This document shows, piece by piece, positions 21,408 to 32,445 of a DNA stretch of 64,000 bases. Every line of letters begins with the position of its first letter. Position 1 is the stretch's first letter. Source of the DNA: Chalara sp. BL73 (lineage: Eukaryota > Ascomycota > Leotiomycetes > Helotiales); NCBI GenBank assembly GCA_918026815.1, contig CAKJVC010000057.1, positions 372,001-436,000 on the forward strand, in the 5' to 3' direction. Both the position numbers and the translations under genes were made by a program. The notes under the pieces were generated by a model. The model worked only from the letters and a program-made list of their open reading frames with translations, was not told the origin of the DNA and ran no database searches.

Positions 21408-22836
21408 ATGAGGCTTCAAATGGCAGGCAAACTCACTTTTCAAATGCTCAATCATGCTGAGTCAAACAACATGGGAGCAAGAATCGGCAAACTTTCAATT
21501 CTGGGGCGAAAAGAACTCCACACTCCAAACTTTTTTGCGGTCAGTTCAAGAGGAGTGGTACCTCATATGACGCCAGATGTGATCATTGCCAGTTCTGATA
21601 TTGGTGGTGTTCATATGGCATTGGAAGACTGTAAGTCTTCACTCAATCACGTGCCATGTTTCCAGAATGCTTTCTGATACATTTCTAGTCATTGAACGAA
21701 AAACGCCTCCGATACTTGATTGCCCAGGCAGGAACCCTCTACATACCTTTAATGCTCTTCCAAATTCTCTGATAACTCTCCTTGCTCCACGCCGCACACC
21801 TGCAGTTACTGCTCCAAACGGCAACACCAATGCCTCTATATCAATCTTCTCCTCAACCGGATTCCAGACACTTTCTAGCAAATCATATTCTGTTTTTGCT
21901 CAGAAGCTTCAGCCAGATATCTGCATACCACTATCGGATATAACATATGGCGCACTACCCGGGGCGAAAAGAATTCTCAAGATGGCCGACAGGACAGAGG
22001 AATGGCTTTCCCACATGCTCGACGGAAACACTTGCACTTCAGTATTTGCCCCAATACTTCCTATAGATTTTCATAGTCAGTCAGATTATGTCAACTATAT
22101 TGAAGAGCAAGCGGACCAGATTTCTGGACTAGCCATGTATGACTCGAACCTGCTTCCAGATATCCCTGCTACAACCTATCTCTCGCAGCTACCTCGACTT
22201 TCATTGGATGAACCTGCGTCCCCTCACCATATACTGAGGCAGGTGGCTTTGGGAATGGATATCTTCACCATTCCTTTTGTTGGATTCGCAACAGATGCAG
22301 GCATCGCCTTGTCATTTGTCTTCCCACATCCGCCACCCAACGACAATCAAATTGAAACTGACCAGAATGTTCTTCCACTTGGAATCGATATGTGGAATAC
22401 AGATCACGTAACTTCTACTATTCCCATTATTCCCTCTTGCAAGTGTTACTCATGTACCTCTCATCACGTTGCTTTCATCCAGCATCTACTCAATGCCAAG
22501 GAAATGCTTGGGTGGGTTCTCATCCAAATTCACAATCATCATATCATGTCCCAGTTTTTCAAAGCAATTCGAGAAAGTATTGCCAGAGGAACTTTTGAAG
22601 CAGATGTAGAAGGATTTTCCCGAGTATATGAGAGCGAGTTGCCTGCAAAAAGCGGACAGGGGCCTCGTGTTCGTGGCTATCACTTCAAGAGTGAAGCCAA
22701 CCAAGCAAAGAAAAATGCTAAGGCATGGAAGGCAGGCCTAGGGCCAAATGAGGAGAAGTTAGAAGATGGGTTAGTGCCAGATGGGGGAACAGGCGAATTG
22801 GAAGAGAAAGAATTTGCCGAGAAGATTAGCAAATGA
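21408..22836 (+). CDS. QTRT2: Queuine tRNA-ribosyltransferase accessory subunit, QTRT2-like
   Basis: In other eukaryotes this subunit pairs with the catalytic QTRT1 to exchange guanine-34 of certain tRNAs for queuine. Two exons (21408-21630 and 21689-22836) with a 58-nt intron give 456 residues. Evidence is HTPNFFAVSSRGVVPHMTPD near the N-terminus, SDITYGALPGAKRILKMADR with RTEEWL, GFATDAG, and the zinc site CKCYSCTSHH followed by a downstream His in WVLIQIHNHHIM (C-x-C-x2-C...H). The accessory rather than the catalytic subunit is favoured by the diverged active-site region, but that is an inference. The start could also be the second ATG at 21420. The C-terminus is an acidic/basic charged tail. 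Confidence 0.85.
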
Positions 22837-22937
22837 GATGCTCCTGCGTCAATTGGGGGGGCACACCCTCTCTTCAGTGCTTCAGCATAGATGTTTCTGC
22901 ACAACCCATCATCAAATGCTATAGTGCATCTCTACAC

Positions 22938-23066
22938 CTAAGGCTTGTTTTCATTTTGGAGCCACTCAACTGGCTCAGCTCGTTCAACTCGTCCGGCTAG
23001 TATGAAGAGTGGGGCAGCGACAATCGCTTGCGCCGCCGTCAGACCTTTATCTCTAAATTTAAACAT
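22938..23066 (-). CDS. Possible small protein, 42 residues
   Basis: ATG at 23066-23064, TAG at 22938-22940. The product begins MFKFRDKGLTAAQAIVAAPL and contains a hydrophobic segment, then VERAEPVEWLQNENKP. It reads like real protein (a short membrane or mitochondrial peptide, or the last exon of a longer gene) rather than noise, but I do not recognise it. It lies between the QTRT2-like gene and the HET gene on the other strand. No upstream exon was found in the 108 bp before the HET start. Confidence 0.3.
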   Translation of the reverse strand: MFKFRDKGLTAAQAIVAAPLFILAGRVERAEPVEWLQNENKP

Positions 23067-23174
23067 CAATTATCCTGTCGAGCAAATTTCAAAGCTCCTG
23101 TTGAGCTTTGGTCTTGGATGGTGGTTGTGAATCTAAAGACAAAGAACGTCGTGATGCATTAAAAGGAACCGTCA

Positions 23175-25354
23175 ATGGCGAACTGGACTCTCAAGGAGAT
23201 AATCCTTGTTGTCTGCCTCTCCCCTTTCATCTTCTGCTACTACATCATCTTGGAGATTTTGAAATTGTTTGAGACCATTTTCCATAGACCGCCGCCACCA
23301 CCAGCGCCAGCAGAGCGACCTCAAGTACACATTGGTAACGAGGTGATCGCCGACGGCCGCACACCGTATGAAGATGCCATGCCATGTGGAAAGTGTCGAG
23401 AGATTACCCTTGAGAACTTAGTCGCCGATAATGGCTTTATGCATTACAGCAATTACGAGTCCCTAGAGAGCTCAGCTAAATCGGGATGCAGGCTGTGTGC
23501 CATCATTTTACTTGCCATCGAAAAGGGTGTGGCGCATCAACCTTCCAGTGCATTCAACTCATTCCGCAATATATATAATAGAGACGATTTCGTATTCCTA
23601 GAAGCTGACAATAATTGCTTTGGTAATTTTAATGGCAGCAGTCTCTTGCTCAGCTCGAACCTCGTCAAAATTGGCATTGGAAACAAGGTTTCCCACGCAA
23701 TCACTCCGCTGACTGTGATTAGTGTTTATATAGATGATGGTATATTCAGTTGCAAAGATAATTTCAGTGCCTTGTTCTAATAAGCGCAGGTCCAATTATG
23801 AGCGACCCTTCTCCATCCATGAGGGATGTTCCTCCTATCAGGGGTGGCTTCGTGCCAACATTGAGGATGTACCGTGAATTTCGGACACCTGAAGCCAAAT
23901 CAGGACTAATTGATTGGATTCAGAGAACTATCGAAAATGATGCACCATCTGTCAATAAACAAGGAACAGTAGCTCGGTCAACTTGCTTACCAAAAAGACT
24001 CCTTTGTGTATCCCGGGATTCTCCCTCATCTGCCTTCGAGACTAGATTGGTCGAGGATATATCTGAGATACCAAGTCAACAAGCTTATATATGTCTCAGC
24101 CATTGCTGGGGAAGTCAGCAGCATTATCGGCTAACGGCAGAGACGATCGGATCATTGAAGTCCGGCATCGAGATTTCAAAGCTAGCTAAAAACTTTCAAG
24201 ATGTGATTGAGTTGGCTCAGCTCTTAAGAATCAAATATGTATGGATTGATGCTCTATGTATCCTTCAAGATTCGAAGTCCGACTGGGAAATCGAATCTGC
24301 CAAAATGGGACAGTACTACAAAGATGCATGGTTAACTGTATCAGCAGGTATGTCCAACGATGGCATGATGGGTCTATTTTCCAAGAGAGATGCACACGGA
24401 CTTCCACTTATCTGGTTGAGACCTACAAGAATTCCAAAAAAAAGGTACTCACTGTTCTTTGGGCTGGATCCGGTAAAGCCATCACCACAATGTCCTATTC
24501 GAACAAGAGGCTGGACGCTGCAGGAGGAGATACTTTCAAGCCGTTATATAAGCTTTGAAAGCACACAAGTATACCTTCGCTGCGGATCCGTGCTAAACCA
24601 TGAGTGTGGCCGGCAGGAGGATCTGTCCAAAGATCAGTCTCCATTCATGGATGGTGAGAGCATGCTTCAAGGAAAGGGATGGCTGGAGATTGTTATGCGA
24701 TATAGCAGCAGAAACTTGACACAAGAATCTGATAAGCTGCCTGCATTGTCTGGTTTAGCACATGAGTACCAAGCTCGGTGGAATGACGAGTACTTGGCTG
24801 GAATATGGCGCCAAGATATTTGGAGAGGCCTTCTCTGGAGAAGGAATGAAAGCTATACGATTCCAGAACCAAAGCGACCTGCTGTATACCGCGCTCCCAC
24901 TTGGTCCTGGGCATCGATTGATGGAAGAATCGAGTTCGATGACGGAAATTTGGGAGTCCCTTCGACAACTACACTAGATGTTGTTGCGGTGCAGCTCGCA
25001 AGTAATGATCCAATGGGCCAAGTCTCTGGCGGGTCTATCAGGCTGACGGCTATTCTTGTGAAGATGGACCAATATGGCAATATTCCAAATAACTTGGAAG
25101 TGAGATTACGGAAAGTATACGACGTGCCTGATGAGATCAGACAGGACTCACAACGCAGAGAACAATGGCTTTTGTGGATTACATGGAGCTCTGGCCTTAT
25201 CATTCGGCCAGCCTTAAATTCGGTGATGCAGAAATATGAGCGAGTTAGCTATTTCTCGAAATTGACGGATATCGCAATAAAGAGGGATCTGGCTGCTCGG
25301 AAATCTTCGATGTTCCCAATACATATGCCTACCGCAACGATCAGCCTCGTATGA
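23175..25354 (+). CDS. HET-domain protein with N-terminal membrane anchor
   Basis: Two exons (23175-23739 and 23790-25354) with a 50-nt intron give 709 residues. The donor GTATAT at 23740 keeps phase 1; GTGTTT at 23722 would also. Residues 6-30 are a strong hydrophobic segment (IILVVCLSPFIFCYYIIL), followed by a Pro-rich stalk. A Cys motif comes next (PCGKCREITLENL and SGCRLCAIILLAI), a feature often seen before this HET subclass. The HET domain starts near residue 285: AYICLSHCWG, YVWIDALCILQDS, SAKMGQYYKDAWLTVSA, RGWTLQEEILSSRYISF. PTWSWASIDG lies beyond. The role is presumably non-self recognition and cell death, here possibly tethered to a membrane. Confidence 0.85.
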
Positions 25355-25893
25355 ATGGTCATTTTATTTTTCGCTTAGGAGAGGAAATGCCTTTGAAGAC
25401 TGGAGTTTCTCACGCTTTGGAGTGGGCGTTGTCTGTTTTCCTTGAATACAAGCAGTGGCGTTTTCTTTGATTCACGCTAAGACCAAGGACAGTCTCAGTG
25501 TGCTATGCTCACGATGGTTTTCAACCCTCATACGATGCGAACGCATATTTCTTTTAAATTAATGGTGGATTCTTCATACAGCGTCCTCTTCTACCTCAGT
25601 ATTTACTATAACCGAGAATACCGAAACACCTTGATGCCTAGACAAGCCTAGTTACACACAGATACAGCTGGCTGGGGGCTGAAAGCACGATATCCAATAG
25701 CAGATACAGCCTTGCCTCCAGGGTTAATTTCTTCCACATAGTACAACTCCCCTATAACCCCCTATTCTTTATTTTATGTAAGCAACATCCTGGTGAAAAA
25801 CTCTTCCTTCTTAAAACCCACAAAATCTCCTCATCGCCGGTTCTGTCCACCTGCCAGATATTGGTAGGCACTTCCCATCGTCTTATATACAGT
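25355..25893 (+). promoter_or_regulatory. Upstream region of the multi-pass membrane protein gene
   Basis: 539 bp between the HET stop codon and the next ATG. No coding signal. It must contain the HET terminator and the downstream promoter; I see no distinct motif. Confidence 0.35.
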
Positions 25894-27990
25894 ATGTCTC
25901 GAGAAAATCTCGTTTGTGGCGGTACAATCAATTGCACTGATCCACTGTGGAAACATACGATTGAAGTATCTACTGACATTGTAGGGATTGGAGTATGTGC
26001 TGCTGATGGAGTGACACTTTGTTACACAGTTGCTGACTGGTCATCAGATACTAGTTTCGTTCCTTGCACCAGCGTCCGTCGTTTTTGCAGGAACAATTTA
26101 TGGCTATTTTGGAGATTGCCTACCGGGAGATTATCTTAGCCTGTTGGATCGAACCTTTTTACAAAAGTGGCATTGGTGCAGTGGATGTCGTCTCAAGTAT
26201 CGAACTACGTTTTATGCCCCGCCAGACAGGCTTGTCTTATCTTGCAAACATGGGGATCCTGAAATAGATGATAAGCGAAGACGAGGATTGCAAGCATTCG
26301 TACTTGCCCTCAGCGATCAACAGCTTGTCATCGGGCCGGCGATGGTCGTCGCAGCTTTAGCTCAACGCTGTCAGATCAGCCTTTACGAGTTCCAGGTAGT
26401 ATGTAGCTTGGCCTTGTTGGCGTCAACAACTCATATTATCACTCTTACCATACTTCAAGAATACTTTAGACAGAATCCGATGGTCCGCAATGTTCGTGTC
26501 ATTGGTATCCTCGTCAACCTCGTTTTACTACTCTTCACGGTGTTTACCTCTTCACCCCCTGACGACATGTTCGATGTTTCAATTGGACTTCAATGTGTGC
26601 TCCAAGCTGGAGCTCTTAGTCCAGGTATCACAATACCCATCTTCCTGATCGTCATATATGTCCGTGCGATATCAGCATTATACCCTCTAGACCAAGTTTT
26701 TGAACGACGTCTGGTATATCCACTGCTTCGTAAGCATTTTTGTATCAGGAATAATGATAGGATATTCAAAAATGAGGAGTATAATCATTGGTTTGAAGAG
26801 AACGTCATCCAGTCGCCGGATCGTCCAGATAGTCGCGCAGAACAGGCGCGATTATGGGAAAAGGTCATTAAAACGACAATATCGAAGGAGGCAACTTTTC
26901 GACAGCAGAAACAGCTTCTCTTTGCAGTCTTCAATGACTACCAAAACTCGTTCTTATCTTATATCCCCTCCTTTTCATACAATATAGCATATGCTATGAC
27001 CAGTGTCATTATATCTCGAAGGAATAAACCAGACATATATGGGTCAGAGAATATCGTAGATTTTGGTCAAATAGTCCCTTTACTTCTATTGATTTTGCCA
27101 GTTCTCGCATTATTGGAGATTCACAACGGAGTGTATGACTGTCTGTCAAGCTCTCCTGATCTTAAGACATTGCTAATTTGCTCTAGATAAACATCCATAT
27201 TCAGCCGTAAGAATCAATCATCGTTTTTCCAATGTTTGACAGGAACTAAAGACCTCAGGGAACGCTGTCTCGGCCAAGGCCGCGCCAGAAATATCGGGTG
27301 TTGAAAAGAGTCATCAAACGAAAACAAAAAGCACTACAGCGACCAATTTCTATCGAGCTAGACACTCTCAACAGCAAATATATTCCCAGTCCCACACTGC
27401 CAGTATCTTCTTCTCTACGTTTCAATCAAGCATCTTGGATAACTCCGCCGATGCATATTGAGCAATACAACAGAAAAATTGTGAGATGGTACACCAATAG
27501 CATTTTCTTTTCCTTGGCTGTGTTCTGGAGTTATTTGGGTGTCATGTCTTGGTTCAGTGCCCTTGCTAGCCTCCTAGTCATTGTTTTGTGCACGCTTCCA
27601 ATTGCCTTCTGGTTTATGAGATATCTTACCTTCCTGCGCAAGGTTTTCTCCAAAGCACGTTTATACAAGCTCCCCGATGAGCAGGGGCCGGGAATTATGT
27701 ATGGAGGAATCAGAGCTCCCCCATCATCTGTGCTAGAACTCCGACTGCCAACCGCAACTCGCTCCAGCGTGAGCGGGGGAAGCCCGAGCCAAGTAACACG
27801 AGAGGATTTAGATCATCTCGATGTCAGTGATGCCGACATAATTATTCAAGGTGTGAGAAAGAGGCATACATTTGACGCGCAAGAAGAAGAGGATACCTCG
27901 TATCATCACAGTATCTCGAGGACAGATACTGAGGCTAATATTGGAATCGAACGGCGACCAAGCATTGCTATCACAACACTAAGTGCATAG
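25894..27990 (+). CDS. Fungal multi-pass membrane protein, hypothetical
   Basis: Function unknown. Exon 1 (25894-25992) ends ...VGIG. A very short intron of 37 nt (25993-26029, GTATGT...CACAG) joins in phase to LLTGHQILVSFLAPASVVFA. The second coding block runs to about 27130, ending LLEIHNG. The last block (about 27259-27990) begins GTLSRPRPRQKYRVLKRV and ends ...SIAITTLSA. The junction between them is ambiguous: a single 130-nt intron (GTGTAT...CTCAG) keeps phase, and a tiny intermediate exon is an alternative. The protein has an N-terminal extracellular Cys pair, several spans (for example VRVIGILVNLVLLLFTVF, QIVPLLLLILPVLALL, SIFFSLAVFWSYLGVM) and an acidic, Ser-rich cytosolic tail. This layout recurs in fungal hypothetical proteins of about 650 residues. 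Confidence 0.7.
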
Positions 27991-28126
27991 CAGTCGACGA
28001 TTATTTCAAGAAATTAATGGTTTTCTGTACACCGATCTGATATCTAAATGTCTGCAAAGTAGGTTTTCGTCCATGTGAAGCAGGAGTTGGGTAGGCTGAC
28101 TTGTGTGTAGCAAAATTTTATTTTCG

Positions 28127-28837
28127 GAAATATCCAAGTTACGCCTTGTGGCAATCCAAAGGTAACGGAGTTTTGCTGCGGAAACAGTAATTACAGCATG
28201 TTATGAAGCGAACCCGATAGTGATTGCCGTAACAAGTATGTTATTCCTAAAGAAGGAAAGGTATACGAATGAGAATGTGTCACTAACTTACTTTCGGTGT
28301 AGTTGGACTCTCTCTTACATCTACATCAACATCATCTAGCTTAACGTCGTCTTCAACATCATCTAGTTTAACGTCACCTCCAACCTCATTCTCTACAACT
28401 TCAAGCACATCCACCGCAGTCCCAACAACCACAACAAACAGTGTCTCGACAGCCGCAGCTACTGCCACAGCCGCTGCCCCTATCAAAGCTGCAGCAGATT
28501 CCAGTCTCTCCGTCGCGTAAAAGCAGATATTGGATTTGGAAGTGCCGCTCTAGGGCTCGCAGCACTTGCAGGCTTCTTCTTCTGCTTCCTCCTCCGAAGA
28601 TCGCGAGGCAGGGAACGAGATTCTATAGATATCCCGCTGCGCAACCATGATCACTACCAGGGCTACAGCATGCACCAGAACTACTTTAGCAATAATGTGG
28701 GGAAAGAACGAGTAGATTTTCCATTTATGGAGGCGTCAACGGAGAGCAAGATAGTCGAGGCGACTGGCAATAGGCACTACGCAGGAAAACGAGGAAAGTC
28801 GCACGAGCTTGATGGACGCGGCTGTAACTCTCGGTAA
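28127..28837 (+). pseudogene. Decayed gene for Ser/Thr-rich single-pass membrane protein
   Basis: Pieces of one recognisable architecture lie in order but in different frames. A Cys motif (VTPCGNPKVTEFCCGNSNYS, 28127-28205) breaks before CYEANPIVIAVT. A likely intron ends at about 28304. A long Ser/Thr/Ala-rich stretch (to about 28520, including an imperfect 27-nt tandem duplication at 28328-28381) ends in a stop. A transmembrane segment with RR stop-transfer (GLAALAGFFFCFLLRRSRGR) and tail follow in a shifted frame to a TAA at 28837. Fungal cell-surface proteins with CC motif, S/T-rich stalk and single span look like this. Two single-base frameshifts are needed to join the parts. An unusual intron pattern is the alternative. 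Confidence 0.5.
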
Positions 28838-29548
28838 TATGTTTCAATGGTGCATAAACTATAGAAATGAAGTACTTAATTCGAGGAAGTGGTTTCGGTT
28901 CCCTTTCTAAGAAAATTCAAGAAAGACTTGGTGGTTGTTGACGAAGACTGACTTTTTATCGGAATAGTCTGGGCTTGTCTCGTCTCGACTTAGCGAGAAT
29001 CATCCTCTCTAGCGATGGACTTGATTGTGGCTGCGCTTTGAAAAACCTTCCGTGCATAGCTTTTATAATCTTTGCTTTCCATCTGTTTTATTATGAACGC
29101 TTGTTCTGCACACTTGCATTTTGCATTATGCTTCGTGATTGTATTGCACCTTGATTTCCAAGTTTTCAGCAGCGAAAAGTTCAGTGCGTGCTCATGACAA
29201 TTAGGAGATGGATCGCTGGAAGCAGTTGAGAGTTTTGGAGCCAACAAAAAAAGGGATAATATTCGTATGCATGGTAGCCTGCATTGTGAACGGCAGTGCA
29301 AAGACTAAACTAACGCGTGAAATTCTGCACGTTGTCGAAGATGGCGAGATGTGATATTTGACGAAGCGTGTTTGTTGCCTGCGACTACGTTCCGAAGCAG
29401 GTCTAGGCTCCTCTTGAATCAAATTTAAAGTTTAATGCTCGTACGTTCCATTGTCGTTCAATAACAATTCACTCACGCCTTATAATGTTTTGCGGGACTA
29501 CCATAGAGTTACTTGAATTCAGTCACTCAATCACTTAACCTTCACAAC
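28838..29548. other. Gene-free interval
   Basis: 710 bp with no supported coding sequence. A short minus-strand open frame at 28990-29301 lacks any motif. Confidence 0.4.
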
Positions 29549-30040
29549 ATGGCACAACCACTCGCATTCTCCTCAGCCGACCAACCCGTCCTAATTGCCA
29601 TCTTCCGCCGAATTGAGATCAGCAAAGTTGATACGGAGCGGCTCCGTCGAGAGTTGGCCCTTTCATCAAAGGACGCAGCCAGGATGCGCGTCTCGCGTCG
29701 GCAACATTCGCCGTCGGATCAACAGGCTCGACCCCTTCAACACCCGGGACGCCGACAGATGGGAAGGGAAGAAATGGGAACGGAGGCGCCAAGAATCGCA
29801 AGGTGCCTTCTGTTGATGCGGATGGAGGACTCGGATGCACGAGGTGTGAAAGAGGGGAACGGGGAGGACTGGGTTGAGGAAGTGCTGCACACGCTGAGCA
29901 GACGGTTGCCGGCACGGCAGGAGAGGGTGCAATCGTTCAAGGAGGACAATAGCGGTGAAGGTGAGCTTGCTGTTAAAGAAGAGAAGTTTGAGGAGCCGGT
30001 TATGAAAATGCAGGATTTGAAAAGGTTGACGGCTTGGTGC
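29549..30040 (+). pseudogene. Frameshifted Myb-like small protein gene
   Basis: The ATG at 29549 opens a helical, Myb/SANT-like stretch (DQPVLIAIFRRIEISKVDTE, RLRRELALSSKDAARMRVSR). After that, coding character moves between frames: RRRINRLDPFNTRDADRWEG is one frame over, AKNRKVPSVDADGGLGC is in the third, and KEDNSGEGELAVKEEKFEEP returns to the first near 29940. This resembles the small fungal proteins with an N-terminal Myb-like motif and acidic/basic tail, as in the intact gene 570 bp downstream. Two or three indels seem to have broken it. Annotation software might call the single 30205-terminated frame, or invent introns. The 3' boundary is approximate. Confidence 0.5.
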
Positions 30041-30614
30041 ACGGTTCTGATGATGAGGCTTGAGAGAAATGTGGAAGCCCGGAGCTGTTGCTGTCCCTGT
30101 GTTTGCTTTGAGATGCTTTGTTGTTCGGTGAACTTGCATGTCGGGTACGGCCTCGGCAACAATGTTAAAGCCCGAATTCACAGAAATTCATGCAGGCGCT
30201 CTTGACGCACAAATATATGAATTTCTTGCAGTAAACAAAGAAGCGAAAAGAACATTCTCATGCAAGATAGCATGCAATAATGAATTAAGGTAACCGATAA
30301 GGGCTTATATTTTTAACAGGTTGAGGTGTTGTGAATGTGCATTTCTTCTGGCACTGAATCAATGGTCTTTGCTTGTTTTTCCCCAGTGTGAAAGTATATG
30401 GACGTCCAGTGCGTGCATGTATGACGTGAATTTGAAAAACGGCGAGCCCGGATATAATATCTACGAACTCTGTCAGAATACTTCTGGCAAGGATCTCTTC
30501 AACCTTTCAAACATTCCTCGTTGGAAATCCTATCACATAAAACCTCATTTCGTATTCCAGGATCACACAAATCTCCCATAACAACCCATCAACATCATCA
30601 GACAATCCAACAAA
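30041..30614. other. Gene-free interval upstream of the Myb-like gene
   Basis: No coding evidence. Presumably the promoter and 5' leader of the 30615 gene, with a CA-rich stretch directly before its ATG. Confidence 0.35.
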
Positions 30615-31082
30615 ATGGCCACCAACAATGAGAAGCTTTGTATGGCCATCATCAACAATTCGAAAGTCATGGAAATCGACTGGGTAGGCGTTGGAAGAGA
30701 GCTTGGCGTGACAGCCAATGCCGCCGACTGTCGTTGGCGACGTTACAAGAAGAGCATCCAACCTTCGACACCATCAAAGGACGGAAAGACCGAGTCTTTC
30801 TCTGGAAGCCCAAGTAAAAAAAGAAGCTTGAAAATTAATGGTGATGGAAGCTCCGAAGGCGAAGGACAGAATGGCAGTGGCGTGAAAGGCACAACCACGA
30901 AGAAGGAATCTCCGTTGAGGAAGGGTAGGGGCAGAAAATTAGCAAGAACAGCGACGTTTGTTGGGTCTTTTGTCGGAACGGAGGACAATGAGAATGATGA
31001 CGACTGGCGTGCTAAGGTTCTGGGAAAGGAGGAGTATGAGGATGGTGAGACTACGGATGAATATGTCGATGATGACGCCTGA
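30615..31082 (+). CDS. Small Myb/SANT-like nuclear protein
   Basis: 155 residues, one exon, start at 30615 in a good context (CAAAATGGCC). Residues 1-55 form a Myb-like helix-turn-helix (KLCMAIINNSKVMEIDWVGV, GRELGVTANAADCRWRRYKK, with Trp at the expected helix positions). The rest is low-complexity: Ser/Lys-rich, an AT-hook-like basic cluster (RKGRGRKLAR), then a very acidic end (EEYEDGETTDEYVDDDA). Proteins of this size and order are frequent in Leotiomycetes and are presumed DNA- or chromatin-binding, with no known role. It appears to be the intact relative of the broken copy upstream. Confidence 0.75.
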   Translation: MATNNEKLCMAIINNSKVMEIDWVGVGRELGVTANAADCRWRRYKKSIQPSTPSKDGKTESFSGSPSKKRSLKINGDGSSEGEGQNGSGVKGTTTKKESPLRKGRGRKLARTATFVGSFVGTEDNENDDDWRAKVLGKEEYEDGETTDEYVDDDA

Positions 31083-31239
31083 ATTGGCAATCTATGGCCG
31101 TCGGTCAGGCCGCATTTTCTGGCTGCTAGGTTACTGTCTTTGTAGTGCAGGCAGTATCGCTTATGTGCTTAGGCCTGGGTACCGCGGGGTATTCTTGATA
31201 ACAAGTCGTTCTAGCTGTGTGACTGCCCAGACGAATCTG

Positions 31240-32117
31240 TTACTTTTGTGACTTTTGCAGCCACTTATCAACCTCCTCTACGATGCAATGTGCCTTACCT
31301 GTCCACGGATGGCCGGCGCCAGCCACCGCAACTTGCTTCAAAACTTTTCTTGCATCTTTGCTTCCCAGGAAACCTGTCCATACCCCATAGAAAAGGAACT
31401 TCTCTAATGCACCTGAGATGGTAAGGACCCCAGCCACCTCAGGCTCGGTTCCCTCGAACTCAACTGGGAGATTCTCCCATCCATGGCCCTGTATTAGGCC
31501 AACGACCGACCTGAAGTAAGATGGTGTTTTGTACAAACCAATAAGAGGATTTAGTTCTACTGGGTATGATATTAGGATGTAATATGGCAGAGAGAACTGA
31601 GGGAATCCCGGAGGCAGGCGAGTACAGCCAGCGAAGATTGCTCCTGCTGAGTACCCCTGATGGCTCATCAGTCGTTGAATATGCTGACTTGGGAAGCATA
31701 AACTTACGCATATGAACAGCTCAGCATTCTGAGCTTCAGGGAAGTCTTTAATGAAGTTTTCGACAGACTCTGAAAGCATTCGCTTCAATTCCGTTAGCAT
31801 TGGCTTAAGCACTCCGGTTGAACAGGTAATCTTCCCACCTTATAATCGCTGATTCCATCATCACCAAGCCAGGTTGTGAAGCCTCCAGTCCACTCATTCC
31901 CACCTTCACTCTTACCCATCCCTCTCGCGTTCCAAGTAACGACCCTGAGTTTCCGCTGATCGCGGAGATACTCGGCTAGCCTCCGCACTGGTGGTTGATC
32001 GAATGTCCCCCCGAGTCTTCCATGGGCTATGAGGGCAAGGCCTCGCGGGATATTTGCCTCTGGGTTTTCAATTCGGGTCTCGAGGTTGACGACCCCTTTC
32101 GATGAACCTGGAACCAT
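31240..32117 (-). CDS. Alpha/beta hydrolase family protein
   Basis: Three exons (31839-32117, 31708-31782, 31240-31656) with introns of 56 nt and 51 nt give 256 residues. The second intron interrupts the nucleophile elbow. Splicing GCATATGC|GTAAGT to CATCAG|GGG restores ELFICGYSAGAIFAG, the G-x-S-x-G motif with Ser near residue 121. Reading through would insert 17 spurious residues, so the intron is well supported. Other features are LALIAHGRLGGTFDQPPV (oxyanion region), WNARGMGKSEG, and a C-terminal candidate catalytic His in GAGHPWTGK (about 234). The closest family I can suggest is the KANL3/Tex30-type or dienelactone-like hydrolases; the substrate is unknown. Convergent with the Myb-like gene (157 bp). 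Confidence 0.83.
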
Positions 32118-32445
32118 CTTTGGCGGGTTTGGGAGGGAAGGTTTAGGGAGAAATGTGATCGTTTACTGGCTATCAGGTATCAGATAGCATATTTAATCAG
32201 GTATGCATCGTACATTTAGACCCTTCTAGTTAATTGCAATGCATAGCAGGCATTCGCTTTTGCATTGAGATATAAACTACTCGTGGACACTTGAGAACCT
32301 TCTTGACCGAGGCTACAACGCCACACTCGAAAACTTGAGGTGGCTGTGCTGACAAACCTCAACCTTGAAAAATGGGTCCTTCTCTCAGATCATTGTACTC
32401 ATTGATATTTTCAATTTGGTCTATATCAAGCCTTGCAGTCTCGAC
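32118..32445. promoter_or_regulatory. Divergent promoter, hydrolase and HET gene
   Basis: 328 bp between opposite start codons. No distinctive site was recognised. An in-frame TTG at 32365 lies upstream of the HET ATG but is not expected to be used. Confidence 0.35.

Noticed and set aside
29619..30181. Long minus-strand frames up to 171 codons
   Set aside because: They are antisense to the Myb-like relic and arise from its biased codon composition.
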